From Acanthamoeba lenticulata (Eukaryota; Discosea; Longamoebia; Acanthamoebidae): 64,000 bases of DNA. The position numbers and the translations under genes were made by a program. The notes under the pieces were generated by a model. That model made no database searches. It had not been told where the DNA came from and was given only the letters and a program-made list of their open reading frames with translations. The stretch is taken from positions 1 through 64,000 of the forward strand of contig NAVB01000040.1 in the NCBI GenBank assembly GCA_002179805.1, read 5' to 3'. Positions 1 to 11,400 of this stretch are shown in pieces (position 1 is the first letter of the stretch; each line of letters starts with the position of its first letter).

Positions 1-28
1 ATAATATTTTTTTTTTCCAATTATTCAG

Positions 29-369
29 CTCGTCCCAACCGAAGTAGCCGGATGCGATGCGCCATGTTCCTTCGCATGTTCCCGGCGCAGCCGATGAATC
101 CCGAGCGAGCCAAGGCTCGCGCGCACACCGTCGCCGCCTGCGTGCGCCAGGCGGGATTCGAGCCTGAACTCACGGAGCTCGGGCGGCGCGTGTTTGGCCT
201 CACCGAGGAATCGCTCAGCGGCGGCGGCAGCGGCGCCCGAGCGGGCGGCCGAGGAGGAGGAGGAGGAGGAGCCAAACGTTGCGGCGGCGGGCGTCGTGGC
301 TCGCCCGCGCGGATTGAGGTTCGGGGTGGACGAGGCGCCGGCGGATGGCAGCGCGGCCGACCGTAACCG
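29..369 (+). CDS. 3' terminal exon of an unidentified protein (partial)
   Basis: The window opens in a T-rich intron ending in TTATTCAG at 21-28. Frame 3 of the following exon is open to a TAA at 367-369 while the other two frames stop early. The exon reads RSSRMRCAMFLRMFPAQP, then a charged helical stretch (NPERAKARAHTVAACVRQ), then VFGLTEESL and a Gly/Arg-rich low-complexity tail. No family is recognised. The upstream part lies outside the window. The Gly/Arg tail could alternatively be 3' UTR if an unseen frame is used, so confidence in the coding frame is only moderate. Confidence 0.4.
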
Positions 370-450
370 CACAAGCGCAAAATATCAAGAAAGAATAATA
401 TTCAATATTTCTCGAATACATTTCGTGTCTCGGCCAAGGTCGATGCCAAG

Positions 451-3400
451 TTAACTTCGGTTGGACGCGGCGAGCGCGCGGAGAGCGATGGCGTAGAGCT
501 GGTACATCTCGGGCGTGGGTAGCATCTCCTCCAGGTTGGTGTACTCGTCCCTGCACCACAATCACCTCCACTTGTCAGCACGTGTGGCCACAATCGGCAC
601 AAGAGAAGAGGAGTAGACGCGTCCGACCGGTCGCGGGTGAGCACGAGGAGGCACAGAAGGGCCAGATTGGGCAGCGCTCGACGACGCTTTCCTGCAAATT
701 GCGGTTGGTCGCGTGAGCTGGTGAGTGTTTCCTCACTTGGCCAAAGCAAGCCCAGCCTGTGTGTGTCGTACCGCGGTCGTGTGTGTTGAGGCTCAAGGCG
801 TCGAGCGGCGAAGCCACAGGCCCGCCTTTCTTGGACATCTTCCACAGGCGGTGCAGGCGTTCCTGCTCGGCCTGGCTGGGCATGAACGGCGACCCCTGCA
901 CCAACAGCGACGCGGCCGTGTCGAGTCGACCTGGTGCGACAAACCACGCCATCGATGAGGGACGACTCGGTCAGACGCATGCGAACGCACGCACCAGAGG
1001 AGAGCGCGAGATAGATGGCCGTCTCGCCGCGGCAGTTTCGCACGCGCAGGAGCCTTTGCAGCGCCACTCGGCCCAATCGCTCTTCGACCCGCGCCATCAA
1101 GCGCGCCACAAGGTCCTCGCGCCCCTTTTGATCTAGTGATGAGCGCAAACGAACGGCTGGTCTTGCGCGTGGGAGCAGCTGCACGTACGCGAGCGAGGAA
1201 CAGGTGGAGCAGCGTGTTGTTGTCGTGGTCGCGGCTCACGAGACACGTCGGCTCCGCCTCCAGCCGTGCCCAAATCTGGTCGACCCGCGAGGCCTCCTTG
1301 TCGTCGTCGTCTTCGTCGGTGGCCTTGAGGTCGTTGGCCAGGACGAAGAAGCTGTCTTGGAACACACGCACCACGCGCACCACTTTCCCGTATGCCAACT
1401 GCGCGCCCACGCGAGACGACCCTGTGGCTCAGCGTCTCTTTGACGAGAAGAGGCCCAGAGGAAGGGGTAATGAAGGAGGAGGCCAATACGGTGACGCCGT
1501 CGCGTAGAAGCACGCGCCCCAGACCGGGGAACTCGGCAAACGGCGCGACGACGAGTGGCGCCTCGGGCCGCAGCCGCACTTCGGCCACTGGGAGACAACA
1601 AGGAGGAGTCTGTCTCGGTCAGGCCAGCCCGCTTTTGTAGGCTACAAGTTCTATTGCGCGCAAGACGCACCGTCGCCAATGCGGGCCTGGTGGAGCACGC
1701 GCCCGGCCAAGACCTTGTTACCGCGCTTGATCCTCAGGATTGCCATCACCTGTAGGCCAGTCCCCGTCAGCAGCATCAGCAGCTGCAGCGTGGCGGCGTC
1801 TTGGCAGGAGAGGACGCCCCAAACCTTGCAGGGCACGCAAGCCGTATGGGCGTGGACGGTCACCACCTGGCCGACCGACAGCGCCACCTTCCGCTTTTTC
1901 TGCGCGCGTACCGGACGAGAGAACAAGAGAGAGAGAGAGAGAGAGGAAAGAGGCATCGATCAGGGGACGAGCCCGCCAGGTCATCAACGCGGGCACGGAG
2001 GACGACGCTGGAACGCACCGCATTCTGGGTGATGGGGTTGACGGCGTGCACGGAGGCGGTGAATTCGGCGACCGTCAGCTGCAATGCCGTCTCCGAGTTC
2101 TCCTTGACCGTCATCCCGACCATGCCTTTATCGATCTCGATAAATACAGTTATTTCAATAAACATGTGATTGGGCAGGGACTACCAGAATAAAACTGCTT
2201 CGAGGACACCATCCGCAGGCGAATGGCAAGGCACGTCCCCGTCTCGGCCGAGGTCATGGCCTGGGACGGCAATGGCAACGCAATGACCTGTTCAGTTGGC
2301 ATCGCGATCCAAGAGGTCTCTCAAACACGCACACATGGCCCACACACACGTATACGAACCTCGTGAAAGGACTCGCCAGAACCGACGTGCAGTTGGTCGA
2401 GCAGTTCCTGGTGGTTTCGGTTATACCACCCCCCTGAGCTGAAGCGCACAGGCTTGTCGCGCGGGTAATAGGCCAGCATTTGACTATTGTTATTATCCGC
2501 CACAAACACAAACACAGAGTTTTAGGAGGAGGAGGAGGAGGAGGAAGAAGAAGAAGAAGAAGGCCAGGTCTTTGATGATGATGAGGAGGTGACGCACTTG
2601 TCGTGCCAGGTGCCGGACACCACCTTGCCGTTGACCACGGTCCCGATGCCACCGATACGATTGGCCTCGTACACAACGTGCCTAAACGGCGGTGGTGAAG
2701 CCGTCGTTTGGTCGGTGCTCTGCTGCGCTGTTCGGCGCTGCGCGTGTGGCAGTTGATCCACTCTACCACCAAGAGATGCAACGTTAAAAACTTATTTCAA
2801 ACCTACTGTGATTGACTAAATGGCGTACCGGATGTTGTCGAGGGCATCTACAAGAGAAAGGCTGCCGTTGAGGAAGGGCGCAGTGATGCCCTTGTTGTGC
2901 TTGGCGCTGGTGAAGACCACTTGGATGTTGTCCCTGCGTGGCGTTGTTGTTGTTGTTGTTGCGTGCGTTACAATCAACTTGTGTTCTGATCATCGATCAT
3001 CATCATCATCATCACCATCCGTAGACGAGTGCGTACCGTTTAAACCTCATGAAGAGGAGCAATTTGACCACGCGTGCCTCTCGCTCGTAAATGACTTGTT
3101 GCACGTTCGCGTCCCCCCGCTTGTCTTTCGCCAGTTCGTGTTCCACCTCGTCGGCTTTCGTGAGCACGACGACCACCTGCTCGATGCCCACGCCCCTGCC
3201 GCCGCACGTCAGGATGATGGAGAAGCAGAAGAAACAAGAAGAGACAAGCGTGCGCACTTGGCGATGAGGGCGGCCTCGAACAGAGAGTTCTTGCCACGTC
3301 CATTCATGCGGGACTCAAACTCGTAAGCTTCCAGTGAGACCACCAGCATCGCCACGTCCGCCTGGTCCATGGACCAGCACGCGTTTGAGTCCGGAGCTTT

Positions 3401-4027
3401 ATTTTTTATTTCTTTTTTATTTACTGTTCATCTTTTTGTGTTTTTTTTCTGTGCTCGCAACGTACTGTGGCGGCGGCTCTGATGCACGTCCGTGCAAAGA
3501 AGGCCGGAGACGGCGCGTTCGTGAAGCAGATCGTCCACTTGCGGGTGCGTCCGCGAGTCCGGCTGTGCGCGCACCATGGCACGTGAGAGCCCATTGGCGA
3601 GAGAGAGAGAGAGAGCAAACGAGATTGGATGTCACGAACCTCGTGCAGATCGTGATGCCGCTCTTTCGCTCCTCCCGAGTACGGCGAATAAGGTCGACCA
3701 TCGCGTAGTCCCCAACCGGCGAGAAGGAGCAGCCGTGGCTCTGCGGTGAGTCCGCCGGGGCGAGAACGGTCAGCAGGGAAGAGAAACAGCTCCAGCGAAC
3801 GAAAGAAAGGACGCACACGGTTGGGGCTGAGGTAGCGCTCCACCACGCGGGGAGCGAAGGCCCCCACAGAGAGCAAGGTACGTGCCAGCAGCAAAGCTTT
3901 GCCGCTGTCCCGGGGTCCGAGCAGCACCACCTTTGCCCACAACCCGTGAGCAACCAAGGCAACATGTGTGCGCACTGACATCCCTATAAAGTACCTCAAA
4001 ATCGGGCTTACCCAAGGCCTGGTGCAT
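451..4027 (-). CDS. Divergent eEF1A-like translation GTPase (degenerate G motifs) with ankyrin-like C-terminal extension
   Basis: Multi-exon gene; proposed start ATG at 4027 (MHQALG spliced to MSVRTHVALVAHG), stop TAA 453-451. Exons match the order of eEF1A/HBS1-type GTPases. The P-loop is GPRDSGKA (eEF1A GHVDSGKS) near 3900. The RRTREERKSGITI segment near 3690 matches the KAERERGITI switch I. A degenerate G3 NAPSPAFF near 3520 stands for DAPGHRDF. ADVAMLVVSLEAYEFESR follows near 3340, then TKAD (G4) near 3150 and TSAKH (G5) near 2900. Beta-barrel domain 2 is at NRIGGIGTVVNGKVVSG near 2650. Domain 3 runs from VTVHAHTACVPCKVWGVL to FPGLGRVLLRDG (1860-1500). Domain 3 is followed by an acidic linker and two ankyrin-like pieces (DHDNNTLLHLFLARV, NCRGETAIYLALSSG), ending ALRALAASNRS. 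The changed G3 and last P-loop residue suggest weak or absent GTP hydrolysis (inference). eEF1A itself has no ankyrin tail. Confidence 0.72.
1926..1945. repeat. (GA)n microsatellite in intron
   Basis: Ten GA units inside an intron of the eEF1A-like gene. A second, shorter GA run lies in another intron at 3599-3615. Confidence 0.85.
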
Positions 4028-4163
4028 CTTGTTCTTTTGGCTGTTGTGCAATAGAAAGAGCAAAAATGTATAAAATGTGGTGGTTGCGGCGGAAATTTGG
4101 GAAGAAACACCAGAAGCTGGACAAGGCGCGCTTGTTGTGCCTGCAAAAGATTTAGCTTCAGCA
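4028..4163. promoter_or_regulatory. Short divergent intergenic region
   Basis: About 136 bp separates the start of the minus-strand eEF1A-like gene from the start of the plus-strand EI24-like gene. It must hold both promoters. A TATAAA-like TATAAAATG lies at 4069-4077 on the plus strand. No other motif is recognised. Confidence 0.4.
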
Positions 4164-5354
4164 TGGATGATCGCCACACCTATTCAGCTGTGCAAACAGA
4201 ATCGCCTCGAGAGGAGAAAGCGTGGACAGGCTCGGAGTATGAATCCGCCAACTCGTTACCACCCCCTCGGGACGTACCCACGCCGTCCCACATGTACCCC
4301 ATTCGGGGCATTGCCTTTCTCGCCGCCAACCCATCGCTCTGGGCCGCGGTCTTCCTGCCCATCGTAATCAGCCTGGCCCTAGCGCTCGTCATCTTCCTCG
4401 TTCTGTTGGCCGGCGCGTTCTATCCTCAAGCCCTGCTCCTCCTCGACCACACGTCCCTTCCACACGTACATGGAGGCTCGACTTCCTCTTTGACTCCACG
4501 TGTGCTCACCACACCATATGCAGTGGGCGTCGTGGCTCTTGGCGCTGGGCTTGGTGTGCGTAGAGACCGTAGTCGTCGTCTTGCTCGCCGTGCAGCTGTT
4601 CCTCGACCACGTCCGCGTCCGCATCTACGCGTACAGCAAACCTCACCCAAAAAACAACATGATGAACCACTCTTTCATGTAGCTGACAATCGTCTTGTTC
4701 ACCACAACTACTACAACAAGGCGGGTGTTTGAGCTTCAGGGCGTGCCGTTCGACAAGCTCCAGCGGGTAGCATACGGCGAAGGCCGCCCATGCTTCCAGT
4801 GGGTCTCGCAGCGGGTCATCTTCCTGTTCCTCGTGGCCCAGGCGCTGGTCACCATGCCGGTCCACCTGCTGCCCGTGGTCGGCACCGCCTGCTACGCGGT
4901 CATCAACGGGGTGGCCTTTGGGTGGGCCCTGCACGGGATCTACTTTGAGCGCAAGGGCCTGTCGTTCCTCCAGCAGTGGGCCTTTGTCAAGGCCCGCCTG
5001 CGCGACTACGTCGCCTTTGGAGCCGTACGTTGGGAGAATGATTGAAGAAGGTCTTGGCTTCTTTCTTCAGAGATTGACTCGACCTCGACCTCGGTAGGTG
5101 GCCGTGCTGCTCGAGAGCATCCCCGTGCTCAACATCGCCATCTTCTACACCAACATCATCGGCTCAGGTGCGTGTGGCTGGCCCGCTGTGACAAACGCGG
5201 TTGTCTGACAATGCCCCCTCCCTGGCCTGCAGCGTTGTGGGCCGTCGAGTTGGAGCGGGCGCGTGAGCTGGAGACCAGTTGGCCCGTGCATGACGCGCCT
5301 TCGCTCCTCGACGACGAGGACATCCACATCGAAGTGACCGACTCAGAGTTTTGA
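4164..5354 (+). CDS. EI24/CysZ-like multi-pass membrane protein
   Basis: The start ATG at 4164 gives MDDRHTYSAVQTESPREEKA; TGA stop at 5352-5354. After a hydrophilic, Pro-containing N-terminus comes IRGIAFLAANPSLWAAVFLP, matching the family opening 'G..FL..NPSLW....LP', and a first membrane span. Later exons give WASWLLALGLVCVETVVVVL, then an amphipathic segment (ELQGVPFDKLQRVAYGEG). Paired hydrophobic segments VIFLFLVAQALVTMPVHLLP and YAVINGVAFGWALHGIYF follow. The last span, VAVLLESIPVLNIAIFYTN leading into ALWAVELERA, has the 'LLE.IP..N' signature of EI24/CysZ C-termini. The tail is acidic. In animals EI24 is an ER protein tied to autophagy; bacterial CysZ imports sulfate. Which role applies here is not shown. 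AATAAA at 5383-5388 is a likely poly(A) signal. It converges on the ROCO gene 50 bp away. Confidence 0.62.
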
Positions 5355-5403
5355 TTTTGATTTTTTTTTTTTTGCATTTGTGAATAAAAGTTCTTTGTTT
5401 TGT

Positions 5404-8400
5404 TTACTGCCCAGGAGACGACGGGGCGGTAGCGGTGCGGAGCATGGCCTCGAGGCGCTTGTAGAGGTCCTCGAAGACCGGCCGCTCGTTGAGCACCACC
5501 GCCCAGCACTGGCGCATCATGGCCTTGAGCTCGTGCGGCCACTCCTCGCGGATCAGCAGCCGCTCGCCCATCAGGATCGCCTGCCAATGAAGAATGCGTC
5601 AGTACTGCGATCCACGGGCCACGCCGCTGTACAGCTGCATACGCACCATGCCGGCGTCGATGGACTCCATCTGGGCAAAGGGCTCCTCGCCGTCCATCAG
5701 GATCTCCTGTGAGGACACAGCAGCAGCCGGATGAGACGTCGACACACTCCAACGTGACTTGTGTTTGTGTTTGTGCGTACCCAGATGACGACGCCAAAGG
5801 ACCAGGCGTCGCTGGCCTTGGAGAAGAGCTTCGTCTTGGGGTGGATCGACTCGGGCGCCTGCGCCCAGATGCGTTTGTGTACGTACGTGGTCAGCTCCAT
5901 GGAAAAGTGGTCGTTACACAAACACACACACACACATCGACGCACCATCCACTTGAGGGGCCCAAAGCCCGTCGAGGACTCGTAGGTGCCCTTGGACTTT
6001 CGCGACAGGCCAAAGTCGGTCACCTTGACCTCGTAGTTCCCGTTGGCCAGCGTCACCAGCAGGTTCCTGCGGCGCAGCGCGGGTCAGCCCACGACGACGA
6101 CGATGACGACGACGAGGAGCGGCACGAGAGGGGACGCGCACCGGGCGGCGAGGTCGCGGTGGACGACGTTCTCCTGGTGGAGATGGCAGAGCGCGGCGGC
6201 GGTGCCCATGAGGAGCTGGATCTTGACCGGGAGCGACAGCGATTCGCGCCGCAGGAGCGAACACACGTCGCCCAGCGGCACGTACTCGACCACGAGGCTC
6301 AGGTGGTCCTGTACCCCAACGAGCTGACGTCAGCATGACCGCATCATGTCCGCATCAACAGCACCGTCGGGCCCGACGTACGGGATGGAGGCAGACGCCC
6401 ATGAGCTGGACGACGTTCTTGTGCGGCCGGAGGCGCAGCATGATGTTGGCCTCGCCCTTGAATTCCTTGAGCTGCTTGGGCGAAAGCCGCTGGTCGGAGA
6501 ACAGCTTCTTGACCACCACCTCGCTGTTGCGCCACTTGGCCTGCTCGATCGCGCGTGTGCGTGCGTGTGTGCGCGCATGGGTCAACAACTCAACGACACA
6601 CGCGCAAAGGCGGGCGGGCGGGCGGGTCAGCCCGTACGAGCCACACGACGCCAAAGGCGCCCTGCCCGATCTCGCGGATGAACTCGAGCTCCGACGGGTC
6701 GATCTCCCAGCGCTCCTTGGTCGTCCTCTGGGGAAGCGGGCGGCCGTGGGCCTCGTCAGCCGAAACCAACAACAGAAAATGCAGCGTGGAGGCGAGGAGG
6801 CGGACCGTCTGGAACTGCATGCCGCTGTCGACAATGTCAAAGTTGTCGAAGCTCAGTGTCTTGCCGGACGGGTCGGCCGCGACCCCACGCACGAGGGCCA
6901 TCCCCGCCACGGCCTCGACCAGGGGCCGCTGTCCACCACCACGAGCGCTCCCGGGATCAGAACAATGAAGCGAGAGCCCACCAGCCTAAGGGCCTTTGCG
7001 TACCCGCGGGGACGTGACGCTCGGGCTCACGGGCGAGCTGCGGGGCGTGATCATGCCGTGGGCTCGCGGCTGTCGACAGACACGCGATGAGCCGACGCCA
7101 TTCATTGGGAAGGGAGCTTCCGAGCGGGCTTTACGTACCGTCACGCGGCCCGACGACGACAAGGTTGACGACGTCGATGTCGACGATGTCGTGGAGGAGG
7201 ATGAACAGGTGCTGTTGACGAAGCCGGTGGGCGTGGTGGCGCTGACATCTGCCGGCGACGACAGCGACGTCGGCGGGGTTTGGATGAGGCTGTAGGCGCC
7301 CGGCGGCGACGCGACGAGGCCGATCGGGGTCAGCGAGGACGAGGACGAGGATGATGACGAGTGGTGGTGGAGGTTCGGCGCCGACAACGACGAGTGGCCC
7401 AGCGGCAGCGTCAAGCTCGGGGACGACACCGTCGGCGAGATCAACGACGAAGACAAAGATGAGGACGACGAGGATGGGGTCGAGGCCAACGAGGCCGAGG
7501 AGGGCATCGGGCTGATGGTCGAGTAGTGCTGCGCCGGGGACGGCAACGGCGCGGAGCTGCCGGCACTGATGCTGGGCGGGACGACGTCAAACTCGGGGAC
7601 GAAGCGCGGCGAGTCGTAGGGCGACGAGCCCTGCGAGGGCGACGGCGAGAGCGACGTCGACGAGCGCGGCGACGAGGTCGGCGAGAGGGGCGGCGAGGCC
7701 GAGGTGAGCGGCGAGGCCAGCGGCGAGGCAAAGGGCGACAGCTCGAACGAGTACTGGGCGAGTGAGGGCGACGACGCGGCCGAGCGGCCCTTGGGCAGGC
7801 CGGGCCCGGTGGCTGACCGGCGAGGGCGGTGCGTGGGCGTGGTCGGCAGCGACGTCGACGACGCGAACAAGCTGCCGCCGGCCGATCGCGCATAAGGCGA
7901 GAACGAAAGCGAAAGCGAAGACGGCGAGGCCGACGACGAAGACAAGGACGACGACGACGTGCTTGCGGGCGCCGGCGTCGAGTACGAGAGCGGCGTCGAG
8001 TGATCCGAAATCGCCATGCGGACGCCTCGCTGGTGCCGGGCGTTGCCATTGCCGCCCGGGCGGCGCATGCCCTCGCGACGCGCGCCGTGCTTGCCCAGCG
8101 GGTGCTGCGGGTCGGCGGCCTGCTCGAGGCCTCCGTCGGACTCGCGGCCCGACAGGAGGTTGTGCAGGCGGCGCTCGAGTGACTTGCGCGCGTGCTTGAT
8201 GCCGAACCGCTTCCCGCGCGCCGTGCCTGGCGAGGGCGGCCCGGGCTGCTCGGCGCTCCCGGCCGGGGGCAGCTGCAGCTGGACGGGCATGATGGGCGAC
8301 GAGTGGGAGCGCCGGCGCCCGACGCTGCCCGTGGTCGGCGTCTGCGTGGCCTCGAGCACCTCGTCCCGGCCCCGGACGCGCACCTCGCCGCTTTCGCTTT

Positions 8401-11400
8401 CTCTCTTTCGCGTTCGTTCTTTGTGGGGACGGGTTCGTCGCTTTTCGCCGCTTCGCTCTTGCGCAACGCCGGACTCGCTGGCGCCACTGATGATGGTGGC
8501 GGTCTGAGTCTCGTCAAGGCGGCGGGCCAGGGCTTTTCTGTCGACGCGCGCGATGGTGTCGTCCTTGAGGTCCTCCAATCGGATGCGCTCGGGCGTCGAC
8601 CGCGACGGGCTGTGCGGCGACAGCCGCTGGCGTGCCGACCAAGGCAGCGCTGCGAGCGGCGTCCCGCTGGTCGGACTCGTTGCGCCAGACGAGGGCAACG
8701 ACGTCGACGACGACGGCGGTGGAATGGCCAGCGAGAAGGGCGAATGCTGCTTGACGACTTCGATCGCTGCCAGCAGCGACTTGCGCGGGCCCATTGGGAT
8801 GCCCATGTCGCGCAGGTCGTCCTCGTTGAGCAAAACAAACGATTTAAACGTGACCTCCTGCGTATGGTCCCAGCACGCGTGTGAGCGTGCGCCACACCGG
8901 GCGGGCAGAGACGAGGCTGGGCGTGGCGGACGTACGTGTTTGAGGAGGATCGGCACGTACTTCTCCAGCTGGAGAATCTCAAGAACGCGCTTCACCGTCG
9001 TCGCCTTCTTCAGGCTCAAGATCGTGCCGCCCCTGTTTGTGTGCGTTTGTCTGTTTGTGAGAAAGAAGAACAACGCTTTGCCTGAGGCTCAGCGGCGCGT
9101 GAATGTACCGTCCGACGTCGGTCATGTGCTCTTCCTCCTCGACCCACCAGCACTTGACCACCAGCGTCTCGAGGTTGCGCACGCGCGGCGCAGGCGCTCC
9201 CTCTGCGGCAGAGGCTCCGCCGGCGACGGCCAGCGCGCCATCCTTGCCGGCCACCAGCTGCAGCTCGTCAGCGCCACTGGGGGCGACGAGAGGCTGGGAC
9301 TGAGGCGCCCTGTCGAGGAGCCGCACGACGCCAAAGTGGTGCAGCACGCAGACGAGCGGGAAGTGGGCCCGCGCCGGGAAGGTGGCGGTCGCGCTCCAGA
9401 TCTTGTGGCGCAGCGTGGCAAAGGTCACGTCGCCCGCGGGCGACAAGTAGGTGTGCCGCGCCGACGTGATGGCCGCGATGGCCTCGAGCACCCACTTGGG
9501 CGAGATGATGATGAAGTCGTCGAGCAGGCGGCGCTCGTCCTCTTCTGCTATCAGGAGAGAAGGAGGCGCGGCGGAGCGCGGGGTCGTCGTGGCCCGGTCC
9601 GCCGCGGCCCGCTGGCGGTGGCGGCCGGTCGGCGGCGACGACCAGGACGAGGACGACGTCAGCGATACGGACGAGGACGAGGACAACGACGACGAAGATG
9701 ACGTCGAGCACAAGGACCCGATGGTCGAGGCGGGCTTCCTGCGCAGGGTCGCGGTGGTCGCATCGGCGGGCGGGCGACGATGCTGGTGATGATGATTGCC
9801 GACGTAGATGATGTCGCCCATCTCGCGCAGCCACTGGACGGCCACCTCAAGCGACGTGTCCGTGGCCACGCCGCACTGCCTGGCGAGGTCCTTGAATTCC
9901 TGTGGTTTGACGTAAGAATGTGAGGAATGCCTGTAGGTTTGGCACGTGGCAAGAAGAGAATGCGGAGACGTGTACATCGAGGTTGAGGAAAGGCTTAAAG
10001 TGAGATTGCTTCTCGAGCTTCTGCTGAAGCCGCACGTGAGACGAGGGGATGCAGTCGGGGATGAAGGGCAGCCCGAGGGCCACATCCACCAGCTTGTCCC
10101 GCAGTTGCGCCACCGACTTGCCTGCGGCGTGGGCGGCGAGAGTCAGCATCAAGGCGTTGGTTTTGTTGTTGTAGTCATTGTTTATGATGATGGTGATGAT
10201 GAAGATGCGCACCCTTGTCGTTGGAGGCGAGGAGGTGGGTGATGATGTGCGGGAAGCGCGACTTGAACTTGGGCACCAGCTTGTGCGCCGCTTCTGCGGC
10301 GGCCTGCCGAGCGCTCGAGTGGGCCGCGTGCGGCGGCGGGGCGTCGCCCCACCGGCCCACGATGAACACCGGCGTGCCCGCGGCCTTGCTCTCGTGGATC
10401 GACTGCAGCCAGTACTCGAGCTGCGACGCCTGAATTGATGTCGACGTGTTACTTCGATTTCGCAAACAATTTTAAAAAATTATGAAACAGATAGGAAAAA
10501 CGTAGAAGGACGAACTCGCGAGGATAGAGACAAGTCGTAGAGGATGAGGATGATGCTGCGCTTGGCCAGGAAGCACTTGTGCGCCGGGTAGTACGTGTCC
10601 TACGCGCATAGTGGAAGATCGTAAGTTCAGGACTTCTCGAACCGACAACGATGTTGGCCACACGTACATAGTCCACAAAGTCCCACACGCGGAAGCGGAC
10701 CGCCGCCACCTCGCTCTTGGCCCTCTTCACTTCCCATTCCTGGCGTCGTGCCCGCATGTGAGCATTGTGCTGTGCCGTGACCGGGTCTTCATGAAGGGGT
10801 CTTTAACGAACCTGAATATCGAGAAAGGGGGAGACGGCCTGCAGGGTCTCGCGGGACACCTTGCCCAGCGAGCGGTGCCGCATGACCCGATGCTGCTTGT
10901 TGGCGTCCATCAAGTGGTGGATGAGCGTCGTCTTGCCCGACCCTACACATGCACACGACCCGAGAAGCTTCAGCATCGGCGCGGTGTGCGTCCTTGTGGA
11001 GAGAACCATACGTTCGTTGCCGAGCACGATGAGGTTGAGGGCCGACACGGCCTGGGTGCTGAAGTCGGCCAGCGCGCTCTGCTCGCGCAGGTAGCGCAGG
11101 AGACTCGAGCCGCTGGAGTCGAGCGCGTTGGACGGGAGGCCGCTCTCCTGCGTGAACGGGTTCCCGGTGACCAGCAGCGACCGCAGGGCCGTCATGCCCA
11201 GAAGCTCCCGCCGCGGCAACGACGTGATCTGATTGTTCGATACGTCCTGCACGTGGAGTTGCGAATGAACAACATGTGAAGAACGTTAAACCACAAAGAA
11301 CGAAAACGACGAACAGCAAAGAACGGAGACGAAGGCGTGTACGAGCGATTTGAGAGCGGGGAGAAGGGTGAGGCACGAAGGGATCTCGGCAAGGAGGTTG

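Noticed and set aside
7526..8884. Long plus-strand open frames (Arg/Gly/Ala-rich) opposite the ROCO Ser-rich exon
   Set aside because: They are the mirror of a codon-biased Ser/Pro/Thr region; the products are Arg-rich with no domains, while the minus strand fits the ROCO gene between SAM and kinase.
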